From Oppiella nova (taxonomy: Eukaryota > Arthropoda > Arachnida > Sarcoptiformes > Oppiidae): DNA of 64,000 nucleotides. The notes under the pieces were generated by a model, which was not told the origin of the DNA, ran no database searches, and saw nothing but the letters and a program-made list of their open reading frames with translations. Positions 34,509 through 44,100 of the stretch are shown here, one piece after another. Positions within the stretch are counted from its first letter, which is position 1, and each line of letters opens with the position of its first letter. The position numbers were made by a program, and so were the translations under genes. The stretch is taken from assembly GCA_905397405.1 (NCBI GenBank), contig CAJPVJ010000002.1, positions 124,001-188,000 on the forward strand, read 5' to 3'.

Positions 34509-35789
34509 ATGGAAACACGTGATATTGTCAATGCCCCTGAAGTGAAAAAAACAATTGTAGAGCGTAGTCAACGCCGTAAAGATGATCCAGAAATTACTCA
34601 GTGGTTTGAAAAAAAATTCTTTGAATATGTGATTAAACAATTCAATCCAGTTTTTTATGTAAATTCGGTTTCTGCTTGGAAAATTTGTCAACTTCCGCAG
34701 CCTATTCCTACATGGTTTTTGAAAAAGCTTGAACAACAGCCAGAACATCAGATGTTATATGTTGATCCTTTACATGAACAGATTTTGGAACTGGAAAAGC
34801 CCATTTTAGAGTTTTTTAATTCGCGTTTAAAAAGCAATTTAAAAGGCAAATTCATGAAAATGACCTATGAGCAAGTGTTAGACGCTTGGCATAAAGATCA
34901 TGAAGCAATGAAAAAGCGTTTAGAAAAAGGGCAATGGGACAGCAGTGAGCAGGCAATTGATGAAGTTTTAACTGTAAATACAGGCAAGTTTATTGAAATT
35001 ACGGCAACAGGAATGTTGTTGCGTAAGGAAATGGCTTTTGAATCACGTTATATGCAGCACTGTTTAGGGCAGTTTAGCAACCTGATTGAATTGAAAGATG
35101 GCTATGGTGAATACTATGTAACGCAAAAAGAGCAGGGAATATTTCGTTATTTTAGCTTAAGGGATTCAAGCAATAAGCCACATGTTACCATCAGTTTAGA
35201 ATGGGATGGTGAAGTGTGGTGTATTGAGCAGATTAAAGGTAAGCAGAATCAAGCACCAGTTAAAAAATATGCAGATGATGTCTTATTATTTTTAAATCAT
35301 ATTCTACCAAATAATAATCATAACCCAGATTGTTTAAGCATGGGGATCGTCTATGAACCTGAGATAAATGAGGGTTCAACGGATCATGTCAATCAAGCCT
35401 TGTATTTTTATTTTCATGAATTGGATGATCCTTGTAAAATTGAAACGTTATTGATGAAAAATCAACATTTATTGGAACAATATGATCATCAAACCCATGT
35501 GATTCAGCATCTTTTGCTGGGACTAAATCGTCCAGAACATATCAGGCACCCATCAGAAAAATATATAGAAGAGATCGTTGCTTATACAAATCAACAGCAA
35601 GCTGAGAAAAAAATTGATTTAAATGTTTTTTATATATTTCTGGATGCTGTTCAAAATGCGCTAAAGTTAAGCTATCCACCTGATACCATTGAATATGATT
35701 ACGAAAATAAATCAGATCACCAGTTGCAAGCATCCATTGCTTACGATTGTCCTGCTTTAAATTTAACAACACCCAAGGCAAGGCAATGA
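34509..35789 (+). CDS. PcfJ-like protein, 5' part of a gene split by an inverted segment
   Basis: The ORF has 426 residues. About 170-270 is a PcfJ-like domain (YMQHCLGQFSNLIELKDGYG, then IFRYFSLRDSSNKPHVTISL, and IEQIKGKQNQAP). Up to residue 368 the sequence is natural; the last 58 residues come from the inverted segment (junction at about 35612) and are not part of the original protein. The natural continuation is found on the minus strand inside 35612-36064 (membrane segments) and then at 36066 on the plus strand (DUF1266). So the original gene runs 34509-36658 and encoded PcfJ - membrane - DUF1266. PcfJ proteins have no settled function. See the repeat entries for the cause. Confidence 0.7.
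   Translation: METRDIVNAPEVKKTIVERSQRRKDDPEITQWFEKKFFEYVIKQFNPVFYVNSVSAWKICQLPQPIPTWFLKKLEQQPEHQMLYVDPLHEQILELEKPILEFFNSRLKSNLKGKFMKMTYEQVLDAWHKDHEAMKKRLEKGQWDSSEQAIDEVLTVNTGKFIEITATGMLLRKEMAFESRYMQHCLGQFSNLIELKDGYGEYYVTQKEQGIFRYFSLRDSSNKPHVTISLEWDGEVWCIEQIKGKQNQAPVKKYADDVLLFLNHILPNNNHNPDCLSMGIVYEPEINEGSTDHVNQALYFYFHELDDPCKIETLLMKNQHLLEQYDHQTHVIQHLLLGLNRPEHIRHPSEKYIEEIVAYTNQQQAEKKIDLNVFYIFLDAVQNALKLSYPPDTIEYDYENKSDHQLQASIAYDCPALNLTTPKARQ
35486..35612 (+). repeat. Inverted repeat arm A (pairs with 35938-36064)
   Basis: 127 bp, identical to the reverse complement of 35938-36064. It starts TCATCAAACCCATG and ends GCTGAGAAAAAA. It belongs to the natural PcfJ-type gene. Confidence 0.9.
35612..35738 (-). 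repeat. Inverted repeat arm B' (pairs with 36066-36192)
   Basis: 127 bp, identical to the reverse complement of 36066-36192. It follows arm A with a one-base overlap. Together A, B', 199 bp of unique DNA, A' and B make the structure 35486-36192. Confidence 0.9.
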
Positions 35790-35937
35790 TATAGACGATA
35801 ATTTTAATCATCCAGCCCAGCAATGGAATCTTGCTTAATTCATATAAAGTCTGAATCAACCAGAAATAAGGCTTAAAGATCACGCTCCACAGCGATTTGT
35901 TTGACTTTGCTTGACTTAACTCAACCTTTAAATCAAA

Positions 35938-36064
35938 TTTTTTCTCAGCTTGCTGTTGATTTGTATAAGCAACGATCTCTTCTATATATTTTTCTGATGG
36001 GTGCCTGATATGTTCTGGACGATTTAGTCCCAGCAAAAGATGCTGAATCACATGGGTTTGATGA
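35938..36064 (-). repeat. Inverted repeat arm A'
   Basis: Perfect reverse-complement copy of 35486-35612. One base (36065) separates it from arm B. Confidence 0.9.
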
Positions 36065-36065
36065 A

Positions 36066-36192
36066 AATGGATGCTTGCAACTGGTGATCTGATTTATTTT
36101 CGTAATCATATTCAATGGTATCAGGTGGATAGCTTAACTTTAGCGCATTTTGAACAGCATCCAGAAATATATAAAAAACATTTAAATCAATT
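36066..36192 (+). repeat. Inverted repeat arm B
   Basis: Perfect reverse-complement copy of 35612-35738. From here the natural plus-strand gene resumes. Confidence 0.9.
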
Positions 36193-36658
36193 GTTAAATA
36201 TCAAACAGAAAAAAGTAGGCTCTAAAGAGAAACAGATTCGTTATTTTTTAAATCAATATTTTCAAATCGCTCAATTAGAAAATCTTTATTCAAGTAGTGA
36301 ATTTGGTACTGCAAGTTATTTAAGAGATATTTTGGTGTTTAGCCATATTCAAAAAATATTTACTATACGGTTATTGGTGCAGTTCTATGAATTACAGGAA
36401 TATGATGCATGGCAATATATTGTTGCTTCATCGAAGATTATTCAAGACTGTTGTTCTAGCTGGCAGGATATGGGCGAGAAATATGTCGCAGGGCGTGAGC
36501 TGTATTTGATGTTTAAACATTCAGATTTTGAAAATTATGATCGCTCTGCAAAGCAAGACTTACACTTATATCAATCCATATATCCCAATAATTGGTCACT
36601 TTATTCATGGAATATTGATTTATTCTCAACCCATAATAAAAACAAAGTAGCTGAATGA
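36071..36658 (+). CDS. DUF1266 protein, 3' part of the split gene
   Basis: 195 residues from an internal Met (MLATGDLIYFRNHIQWYQVD), which in the natural gene is preceded by Trp and the membrane segments. The second half is a DUF1266 domain: FSHIQKIFTIRLLVQFYELQ, EYDAWQYIVASSKIIQD, then CSSWQDMGEKYVAGRELY. DUF1266 (E. coli YbeU/YbeR) has no known function; the SSW-GE-Y--GR motif is its signature. The stop overlaps the next gene's ATG by four bases, so the two are coupled. As it stands here the part lacks a ribosome site of its own. Confidence 0.7.
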   Translation: MLATGDLIYFRNHIQWYQVDSLTLAHFEQHPEIYKKHLNQLLNIKQKKVGSKEKQIRYFLNQYFQIAQLENLYSSSEFGTASYLRDILVFSHIQKIFTIRLLVQFYELQEYDAWQYIVASSKIIQDCCSSWQDMGEKYVAGRELYLMFKHSDFENYDRSAKQDLHLYQSIYPNNWSLYSWNIDLFSTHNKNKVAE

Positions 36659-38685
36659 TGATTAAATCTGAATATACCCATGAAGTATTTCGTAAAGATA
36701 TCCATTGTCCGCAAGGTTTATTGGAAAATAAAAACTATGCAGAATTGGAAAATTTTTTCAATGTGTTATGGCAAAGTCGAAGTCATAAATTGCCGCAGCT
36801 TTGGGAAAATGAATGGTTTGATCAGCCCAAACAAATGTTTAAGGACATATTCTTAAATCACGGCATAACAGCATTAAAACATATCAATGAATGGCATTTG
36901 GCTTTTCCAGAAAGCTTTTTCCCTTATATTGTTCGTGTGCGTTATTGGGCTTTTTGGGCAGCTGAATATCGTGGGCAAGAATGGTCAAGCAATGTTACAG
37001 ATGAAATGTGGGATTGTGCAAGAGAGGCGCAAAAGCAATTGTATGCTTCTGCAATGCAAGCTTTTGCATTTAGTGCGGAGACATGGACAATTGCACTGCA
37101 TTTATTAAATTCGGCAGTTCACTTGGATGAACCTGAATGGTTTGCAGAGTGGATGCTTAAGCGTCGATATCCTTCAAATTTAGTCCATAAAATAAAACCT
37201 TCAGCCCAAGCAATGGCGCAAAAAAGTGGTTTAAATCAAGATTTAAAAATTGATTTACCCCAAGATGTGCCTCAACTTTTACAAAAATATCTAAATTTGA
37301 AAGAAGAAATTGATTTACCTCAAGCAGATGCCGCTTTTTGGTTAAAAATATTTCTAAAAGAATCAGGTTTTGGCTTGCTTGCAGTAAGAGATTATTGCTG
37401 GTATCTCTTGCCACGATGGGGACACGATCATCAGGCCATTATTGATTTTTCTCAGTCGGATTGGTGTCAACATTTTAGCGAAATCGAAAAAAGTGAATTA
37501 AATTATATCGTGTGGTTTGATACACTTGATACAAGTTTTGATAAAGATCAGACACTTGAAATAAAAAAATATATCCAAAAAGCCCAAGCAATCTTAAAAC
37601 GCCCCTTAACGGAACGTAATCGAGCAGTCATCTATTTAAAATTGGCATATTTCTATTATTTGTTAGATGAAAATGATCCAAGAATTTTATCTTGTTATCA
37701 AAATGCTGCAGATTATCCCGTATTCGATGAGTATGAGCTTGATCGCGCAATTTATTTTTGGCGACATAATGCTCAAGATTCAGATTTTCTAGGCCGAATT
37801 GCATTGTCCAATCGGAAGCGGCTTGCCAGTGCTGCGGTTCTTTATGGTTTTCTGTGCCAACATGGTTGGTCTAGTGTTGAAAAAAATCCATTGGTTGCTC
37901 AATCTTGGTATGAACAGGCAAAATTATTGGAAGTACCAAAAGCTTATCCTGAAGGGCGCTACTGTTGTTTTTTCCGTGTCGCAAACAATTTTGATGATGA
38001 TCACGGCTATATTTTTATCATTGATTTATTACATCAAGGTGCAGATTTAGGTTTTGTATATTGTTGCTTTAGCGCGGGTTATATTCATTCTTTGGCTGAA
38101 CATGCCTTATATGATGTGAATCAAGAACTATATTATGCAAAAAAAGCAGCAGACCAAGGTCATTATATTGCCATGTATAATATGGGCATACACTATCTAA
38201 ATTTAAGTATGGATGAAAACCAATCTCAACCTAAAGAATATTTAAAAAAGAGCTTAGGGTATTTTGAACAGAGCCGATTAGGCTTAGAAAAGTCGCAACA
38301 AGATCATAGTTATATTAATTCTGATTTGCTGAATGATCTGATTGATATTTATGTCACGCGCTTATTTAATTTTAGCTATTATCCTGAAATTGCAGAGCAA
38401 ATGATTGCAGTTTTAAAAACAAAAGCACATAAACGCCATATTGCTGCAATGTGTGCGATAGCAAGACTACATTTTGATCTTAAAAATCGACCTCATTATT
38501 ATGACTATGCTGAAGCAGTTAAGTGGTGTCAGGCGGCTTATCTACAAGATCCAGAGCATGACCTTGTCAAAGAGGTTTTATATGAAATCATGGGAAATAC
38601 CAAGCGCAGTATCAAAAAGTATAACCAAACAATTACCAATATTACTGCTTCAGACATACCTGGACGCCAAGATGTTTTAATTTAG
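36655..38685 (+). CDS. DUF4034 protein with Sel1-like repeats
   Basis: 676 residues. The first ~190 match DUF4034 (NEWHLAFPESFFPYIVRVRY, WAAEYRGQEW, then helices around residue 150). The rest is alpha-helical, with Sel1/TPR-type repeats: ARRLASAAVLYGFLCQ-type helices near 390-430, AQSWYEQAKLLEVPKAY, and YYAKKAADQGHYIAMYNMGI near 500. There is no signal peptide. DUF4034 has no known role; Sel1 repeats bind proteins. It overlaps the DUF1266 gene by ATGA, so both are one operon and probably act together. Confidence 0.75.
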   Translation: MMIKSEYTHEVFRKDIHCPQGLLENKNYAELENFFNVLWQSRSHKLPQLWENEWFDQPKQMFKDIFLNHGITALKHINEWHLAFPESFFPYIVRVRYWAFWAAEYRGQEWSSNVTDEMWDCAREAQKQLYASAMQAFAFSAETWTIALHLLNSAVHLDEPEWFAEWMLKRRYPSNLVHKIKPSAQAMAQKSGLNQDLKIDLPQDVPQLLQKYLNLKEEIDLPQADAAFWLKIFLKESGFGLLAVRDYCWYLLPRWGHDHQAIIDFSQSDWCQHFSEIEKSELNYIVWFDTLDTSFDKDQTLEIKKYIQKAQAILKRPLTERNRAVIYLKLAYFYYLLDENDPRILSCYQNAADYPVFDEYELDRAIYFWRHNAQDSDFLGRIALSNRKRLASAAVLYGFLCQHGWSSVEKNPLVAQSWYEQAKLLEVPKAYPEGRYCCFFRVANNFDDDHGYIFIIDLLHQGADLGFVYCCFSAGYIHSLAEHALYDVNQELYYAKKAADQGHYIAMYNMGIHYLNLSMDENQSQPKEYLKKSLGYFEQSRLGLEKSQQDHSYINSDLLNDLIDIYVTRLFNFSYYPEIAEQMIAVLKTKAHKRHIAAMCAIARLHFDLKNRPHYYDYAEAVKWCQAAYLQDPEHDLVKEVLYEIMGNTKRSIKKYNQTITNITASDIPGRQDVLI

Positions 38686-38727
38686 TTGATTTCTAGTGAT
38701 TTATTATTAACACATAAAGTCTAAGGA

Positions 38728-38757
38728 TTTGATCCCTCTAAATTTAGAGTATCAAAA
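38728..38757. terminator. Possible terminator
   Basis: TTTGAT...ATCAAA with an inner CTCTAAATTTAGAG dyad; symmetric and AT-ended, so it may work for either of the converging genes. Confidence 0.45.
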
Positions 38758-38823
38758 TAAGGGCATAAAGCGCATGACATTTAGAAGGGGGAGCGGATTC
38801 TAATGTCATGATTTATTTTTAAA

Positions 38824-39159
38824 TTATTCAATAAATTTGATTTGTTTAATGAAGTAAAAAGATTCATCTGCACTAGGACCAGCAACTCGATCTGCATTTT
38901 TTTCAAATTGAATATCTGCTTGGACCTTTTTTTCAATATATTCCTTTTTTAAAATTTGACCGCCTGTTTCTTCATCATGGTCAAACCATTGCCCGCACTT
39001 TTGATTGCAATATGCGTAAATGGTTTTACCTTGGGTATTTTTTAACAGCAAACCATTGTCATCAACACCACCGCCATTGGTCAGTATATAGTTTTGTGTT
39101 TTAGCATTGGCAAAATGACTGATTGAAATACAGGTAAGAACAAACAATATTTTTTTCAT
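38824..39159 (-). CDS. Exported protein of unknown function
   Basis: 111 residues from the ATG at 39159 (GAGGAAAAG directly upstream). Signal peptide MKKILFVLTCISISHFANA. The mature part has YAYCNQKCGQW, a close Cys pair that may form a disulfide or bind metal, and an Asp/Glu-rich middle. It is not recognised as a named family. It is transcribed alone. Confidence 0.7.
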   Translation of the reverse strand: MKKILFVLTCISISHFANAKTQNYILTNGGGVDDNGLLLKNTQGKTIYAYCNQKCGQWFDHDEETGGQILKKEYIEKKVQADIQFEKNADRVAGPSADESFYFIKQIKFIE

Positions 39160-39235
39160 CTTTTCCTCAAGATTTAATAAGACTTTATTGTATATACGTG
39201 GATATTTTACAACAAAAGGCATGTATTAAAAGAAA

Positions 39236-39257
39236 AGGTCTGTAAAAACAGACCTTA
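39236..39257 (-). terminator. Terminator of the MFS gene
   Basis: AAGGTCTGT/ACAGACCTT stem with an AAAA loop; on the minus strand a TTTTCTTTT tail follows. Confidence 0.8.
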
Positions 39258-39268
39258 AAATACTGAGC

Positions 39269-40567
39269 TTAATGATCATGGTGTAAATATTTTGGCTGTT
39301 TAGGGAGTTGCATACTACAGAAAAGACAAATAATCAGCATGACAATCACGTAAACAAAGAAGCTGTTCTCATGACCAATATCTTTTAGCTTTAATGCAAC
39401 GGCAGGAGCAGAACCACCAAAGATTGCATTACCGACTGCATAAGCAAAACCAACTCCCAAGGCTCGAATATGTGGCGGGAACATTTCTGCTTTAACTAAA
39501 CCACTAATTGAAGTATAGAAACTGAGTAACATCATTAAGAAGATCAGTAATAACGTCACGATAAAAGCTGAACCACTAAAATACGGCATCGCAATGACCA
39601 TGACAGGATAGATAAAAATGGCACAGCTGCTACTAAAGAGCATCATTGAAGCACGACGACCGATTCGATCTGCCAGCATCCCAAACAAGGGTTGTGCACA
39701 CATAAACACAAATAGGGCAATGGTCATCATATAGCCGACCGTTTTGTCGGCAAAACCAAGGCTGGTGATATAGGTTTTTGAATATACTGTGATGATATAA
39801 AAACACAATGAACCCGCAGAGGTATAACCAACAACCAGTAGGAAAGTATTCCAGTTCTTGCTGAGTAATTCTTTTAAACTGCCTGAACCTTCTTTTGCAC
39901 TATCATCTTCAGATAAGGTTTCTTTTAAATGTCGACGTGCAAAGAATGAAAGAATGGCAACGACACCACCAATAACAAATGGAATACGCCAGCCACCGTC
40001 CATTAATTGTTCTTTAGACATAAGGGCCAACATAATTACGCCTAAAAGGCTTGCTAAAAGTTGTCCACCCGACAGTGTCACGTACTGAAAAGAGGAATAA
40101 AAACCGCGTTGACCTTTTAAAGCAACTTCACTCATATAGGTTGCAACAGTACCATACTCACCACCTACTGAAAGTCCTTGCAACAGTCGTACAGCCAATA
40201 ATAGAAATGGTGCTGCCATACCGACTTGATCATAAGTTGGGAGTGCTGCAAATAAAAATGAACTGATTGCCATTAAGGTAATAGAAATGATCATGGATTT
40301 TTTACGTCCATAGGTATCGCCAATCCAGCCAAAGAGCCAACTGCCTATGGGCCGCATGAAAAAACTAGCAGCAAAGACGCCCCACACATAAATTGCTTTT
40401 GTGGAGTCATCCATATCTGGAGCGGTTAATGCGTGGGTGAAATAGGTTGCGAATGCTGCATAAATATAGAAATCAAACCATTCCACCAAGTTACCAGAAG
40501 CAGCCCCAACGATAGCCATGACACGATTACGTTTTTCATGTGGCTGATAAATATGTGTTTCAGTCAT
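39269..40567 (-). CDS. MFS transporter, metabolite:H+ symporter (KgtP/ShiA-like)
   Basis: 432 residues with twelve membrane segments. It has the MHS-type opening GNLVEWFDFYIYAAFATYF, the loop 2-3 motif GWIGDTYGRKKSM and LLQGLSVGGEYGTVATYMSE. This subfamily includes KgtP (2-oxoglutarate), ShiA and CitA; the substrate is probably a dicarboxylic or other organic acid but cannot be read from the sequence. It lies alone, with 590 bp of empty upstream DNA shared with vgrG. Confidence 0.85.
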   Translation of the reverse strand: MTETHIYQPHEKRNRVMAIVGAASGNLVEWFDFYIYAAFATYFTHALTAPDMDDSTKAIYVWGVFAASFFMRPIGSWLFGWIGDTYGRKKSMIISITLMAISSFLFAALPTYDQVGMAAPFLLLAVRLLQGLSVGGEYGTVATYMSEVALKGQRGFYSSFQYVTLSGGQLLASLLGVIMLALMSKEQLMDGGWRIPFVIGGVVAILSFFARRHLKETLSEDDSAKEGSGSLKELLSKNWNTFLLVVGYTSAGSLCFYIITVYSKTYITSLGFADKTVGYMMTIALFVFMCAQPLFGMLADRIGRRASMMLFSSSCAIFIYPVMVIAMPYFSGSAFIVTLLLIFLMMLLSFYTSISGLVKAEMFPPHIRALGVGFAYAVGNAIFGGSAPAVALKLKDIGHENSFFVYVIVMLIICLFCSMQLPKQPKYLHHDH

Positions 40568-41097
40568 AAAATATCCTTATTATGCTACTACGGTTTTTAT
40601 GTCTTTAAAATGTGAAAAATCAAATTTTTTGCATTTCAAACTGTTTGGATTTTGCATTTTGATTTTAAGATTAAACGATTATACAAATACGGTATTGGTA
40701 CAAAAAATACACAGCTTAATACAGCTATATCTAAAAATTAATGCACGAATGTTCTTGTTTTAATTTGCGCAATATGAGAATTTATTGGTTAATTGCATAT
40801 TGTAAAAATGAAAAAAATAATTAATTATCAAACTGGGTTTTAGATAGATTTGCTGATGATTTAAGTTAAATGAAAAGAACCATCGAAAAGCATTCGGTAT
40901 TGTGTTGAGAAAAAGTATCTAATTACGATTGGGTGAAATCACATCAATTCGAATGAGACAAATTAGAGAGAAAGAAAATACAAGAATATTTTCAAATTAA
41001 CAAAGGGCAGATTGATTATCGGCATAATTGACTTAACAAGTTGAAACAGAATGAGACACAATTTGTCGTTTTAAAAGCGGCTGTAGACAAGACTGTC

Positions 41098-41127
41098 TAG
41101 ACATTTTATTAAGCTTTTTAGTATAAT
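41098..41127 (+). promoter_or_regulatory. Likely sigma-70 promoter of the vgrG operon
   Basis: TAGACA, 18-bp spacer, TATAAT, 30 bp before the vgrG ATG. The AGACAAGACTGTCTAGACA dyad overlaps the -35. From 40568 to 41097 I see no gene. Confidence 0.55.
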
Positions 41128-41157
41128 TCATCACATTCTAAAATTAAATAATAAACT

Positions 41158-44100
41158 ATGTCTAACAATATTTACACTGCTTTAGAGCAACTGGGACTTG
41201 GCGCGCAAAAACGTGCGATCCATGTTCTATTTTCAAATTCATCTTTAAATGATCAAGTATTCCTGCAACGTATTGATGGGACACATACACTTAACTTAGG
41301 CCTTAGCTTACAATTAACTTGTCTATCTACATCAGCAAGCATTGCTCTAAAAAGCTTTATTGGTAGTCAAGTGGCCGTGGATATTGTTAATGACAAATCT
41401 GAGCTGAATCGAATTTCAGGGATCGTAACCAAAGCCGATGTAGGTGCCAGTGACGGTTCCCTTACAATTTATCGTCTTACAGTAGAAGATCCCACAGCGC
41501 TTTGGAAATATCGTAGAAATTCCAGAGTGTTTATGAATAAATCTGTTATTCAAGTTGTGGATGTTCTATTTCAGGAATGGCGAGAGCGAAGTCCATTATT
41601 TGCCTCAAGCCTGACTTTGGATAAAACTGGTTTAACCAAAGACTATGATGTCCGACCATTCATCATGCAGAGCAATGAGCTCGATTTTGACTTCATTCAA
41701 CGGTTGTTGGCTTCTGAAGGGATAAGTTTCTTAGTCGATGAAGCACAGCATAAAGTTTCTAGTTCTTCAGAGCAGATTCAACCACAGAAACTACGCCTAA
41801 TCGATCATAATGCGCAATACAAAGCACTAGATCGCCGTAGTATCCGTTTTCACCGTAGCAGTGCTGTAGAAAGACAAGATAGCATAACGGCATTTACTGG
41901 TTTACGTTCCATTCAGCCTACGGCTGTACATGTACAAAGATGGCAAGCGGATGCTTTAGAACAAGAAGAAGGTGCAGGTTCAGTTCTTAGCAAGCATAAG
42001 CATTCAGACAATCAGAATGTGGCAAGTTTAGCTTTAGAACAGGCATTTCATGTCAGTCCTGCATGGATACAGGACTTAAAAGGTGAAGATGGTGTAACCA
42101 AATCTGGTCATGTCCAAATTGAAAAGCTCAATGAAAACTTGAGTAAATACTTCGATCTACAAGCCAAAAAATTTACTGCTATTTCTACAGTAAGAGATGC
42201 ATATGTGGGGTATTGGTTTGAATTTAATGAACATCCTGAAATAGATCAGCATTCAGGTACAGACAAAGAATTTTTGATCACCTCAAAGGCATTCTATAAT
42301 CAGAACAACTTGCCTAAAGACCTGAATAATCAAGTGACAGCATTACTTAAACAAAGTCATTGGCAATTGAACAATATTATCACCAATAACAAAGATGAAC
42401 GTCAAGCCAATCAGCTTGTATTGCAACGTCGAAGCATCGACATCGTTCCTGAATATAACCCACTGCAACAACGACCTACCACACATCCACAACGAGCAAA
42501 AGTTGTCGGGATGGATGGCGAGGAAATTCATGTCGATGAATGGGGACGTATCAAAGTACGCTTCTTGTTCACTCGAAATGAAGACCACACCCATGATCGC
42601 GGTGCAGGTTCAAATGACAATGATACAGATTCGGCTTGGGTCGATGTACTGACGCCTTGGGCAGGAGAAGGCTATGGTGCACGATTCTTGCCTCGTATTG
42701 GAGAAATTGTGGTCATTAATTTCTTTGATGGCAATATCGATCGACCGTATGTCGTGGGGCGAATTCATGAAGCACAACGTCATCCCTCCAAATTTGATCA
42801 TAAAGGCAAATTGCCAGATACTAAAAAATTATCAGGGATAAAAAGTAAGGAATATAAAGGGAGTGGCTACAACCAACTGAGATTTGATGATAGTACAGGA
42901 CAAATCAGCGTCCAACTGCAAAGTAGTCATTCAGCAAGCCAGCTGAATTTAGGTAATCTCAGTCACCCTAAAGAAACTGACACCAGCGAGGGACGTGGTG
43001 AAGGCTTTGAATTGCGTACAGATCAGTGGGGAGCGCTTAGAGCTAAACAAGGCTTATTGCTTTCTACCTATTCGCAAGATTCAGCGAGTGGTTATCATCT
43101 TGATGCACAAGAGACCAAATCACAGCTTGAATCTGGTCTGAATAATTCAAAAGCGTTAAGTGAAGTCGCTAAAAATCAACAAACCGACCCTTTAGAAATT
43201 CTAGATGATCTTAAACAGTTTATTGAACAAATCGAACAGCAAAGCGAAACTAAGGCAAAAGCATTTAAACAAGCTTTAATGATTTTGACTTCACCCAATT
43301 CAATCGCCCTTGCAAGCAATGAAGATGTACATCTTTCAGCAGATGGTCAAATTAGTCATAGTGCAGGTGATAGTATTAACCTAAGTACTCAAAAGAACTT
43401 GTTAGCTCATGCACAAAGTAAAATCAGTTTGTTTGCAGCACAGGAAGGTGCCAGATTCTATGCAGGTAAAGGCAAGGTTGAAATACAAGCTCAAGGAGAT
43501 GGGGCTGATTTGATTGCACGTAAAGGGATTCAAATCATTTCAACTGAAGATGCAATCTATATTACCAGTCCTAAAGAGATTAGATTAGTTGCAGATACCT
43601 CAGAATTAAAAATCAATGGTTCAGGTGTGTTTGCCACTACAGGCGGTTTGTTTGAGAGTAAGGCGGGGCAGCATGTTTTGAAAGGAGGTAGCAATTTATC
43701 TGCAATCGTACCTGTCTTACCTACAATTAACGTATTGCCAAAGGAATTGGAACTAAAATATGTTTATGAGGATTTAAAACCCGTGGCACAGGCGCCTTTT
43801 AATCTTATTTTTTCTGATGGTTCTTCTCTAGAAGGTATATTGGATGCTGATGGATATGCCAAGGTCACTATCCCAGGCGATAAAATACAGCCAAAAGTTT
43901 ATTATGGTTTTAGTAGTGTTGAGGCAAAGCCTGATAAAGAGAAAGTAGATAATCCATTTAAAGATAAAAAAGTGATGAGCATAACTGAAGCAGAACAACT
44001 AATAGAACAATACAATCAACAAGAATTAGATGCATTGTTGGATGATTATTTTCCTGATGAAATTGAAAGTATGATTAATGGGGATACTATTGAGTATGAT

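Larger units (their letters stand above)
35612..36064 (-). other. Inverted middle segment of the PcfJ/DUF1266 gene
   Basis: Read on the minus strand, this block is one open frame (ORF 35542-36051): the A-arm residues (HLLLGLNRPEHIRHPSEKYI), then a unique stretch encoded by 35739-35937 with two membrane segments (PYFWLIQTLYELSKIPLLGW, then MIKIIVYIIALPWVLLNL), then the B-arm residues (MLATGDLIYFRNHIQWYQVD). It bridges exactly from the upstream ORF to the downstream DUF1266 ORF, so it is the missing middle in the wrong orientation. It is not an independent antisense gene. Confidence 0.75.

Noticed and set aside
35542-36051. Minus-strand ORF as an independent antisense gene
   Set aside because: It is the middle of the PcfJ/DUF1266 gene in reversed orientation, plus antisense of arm A.
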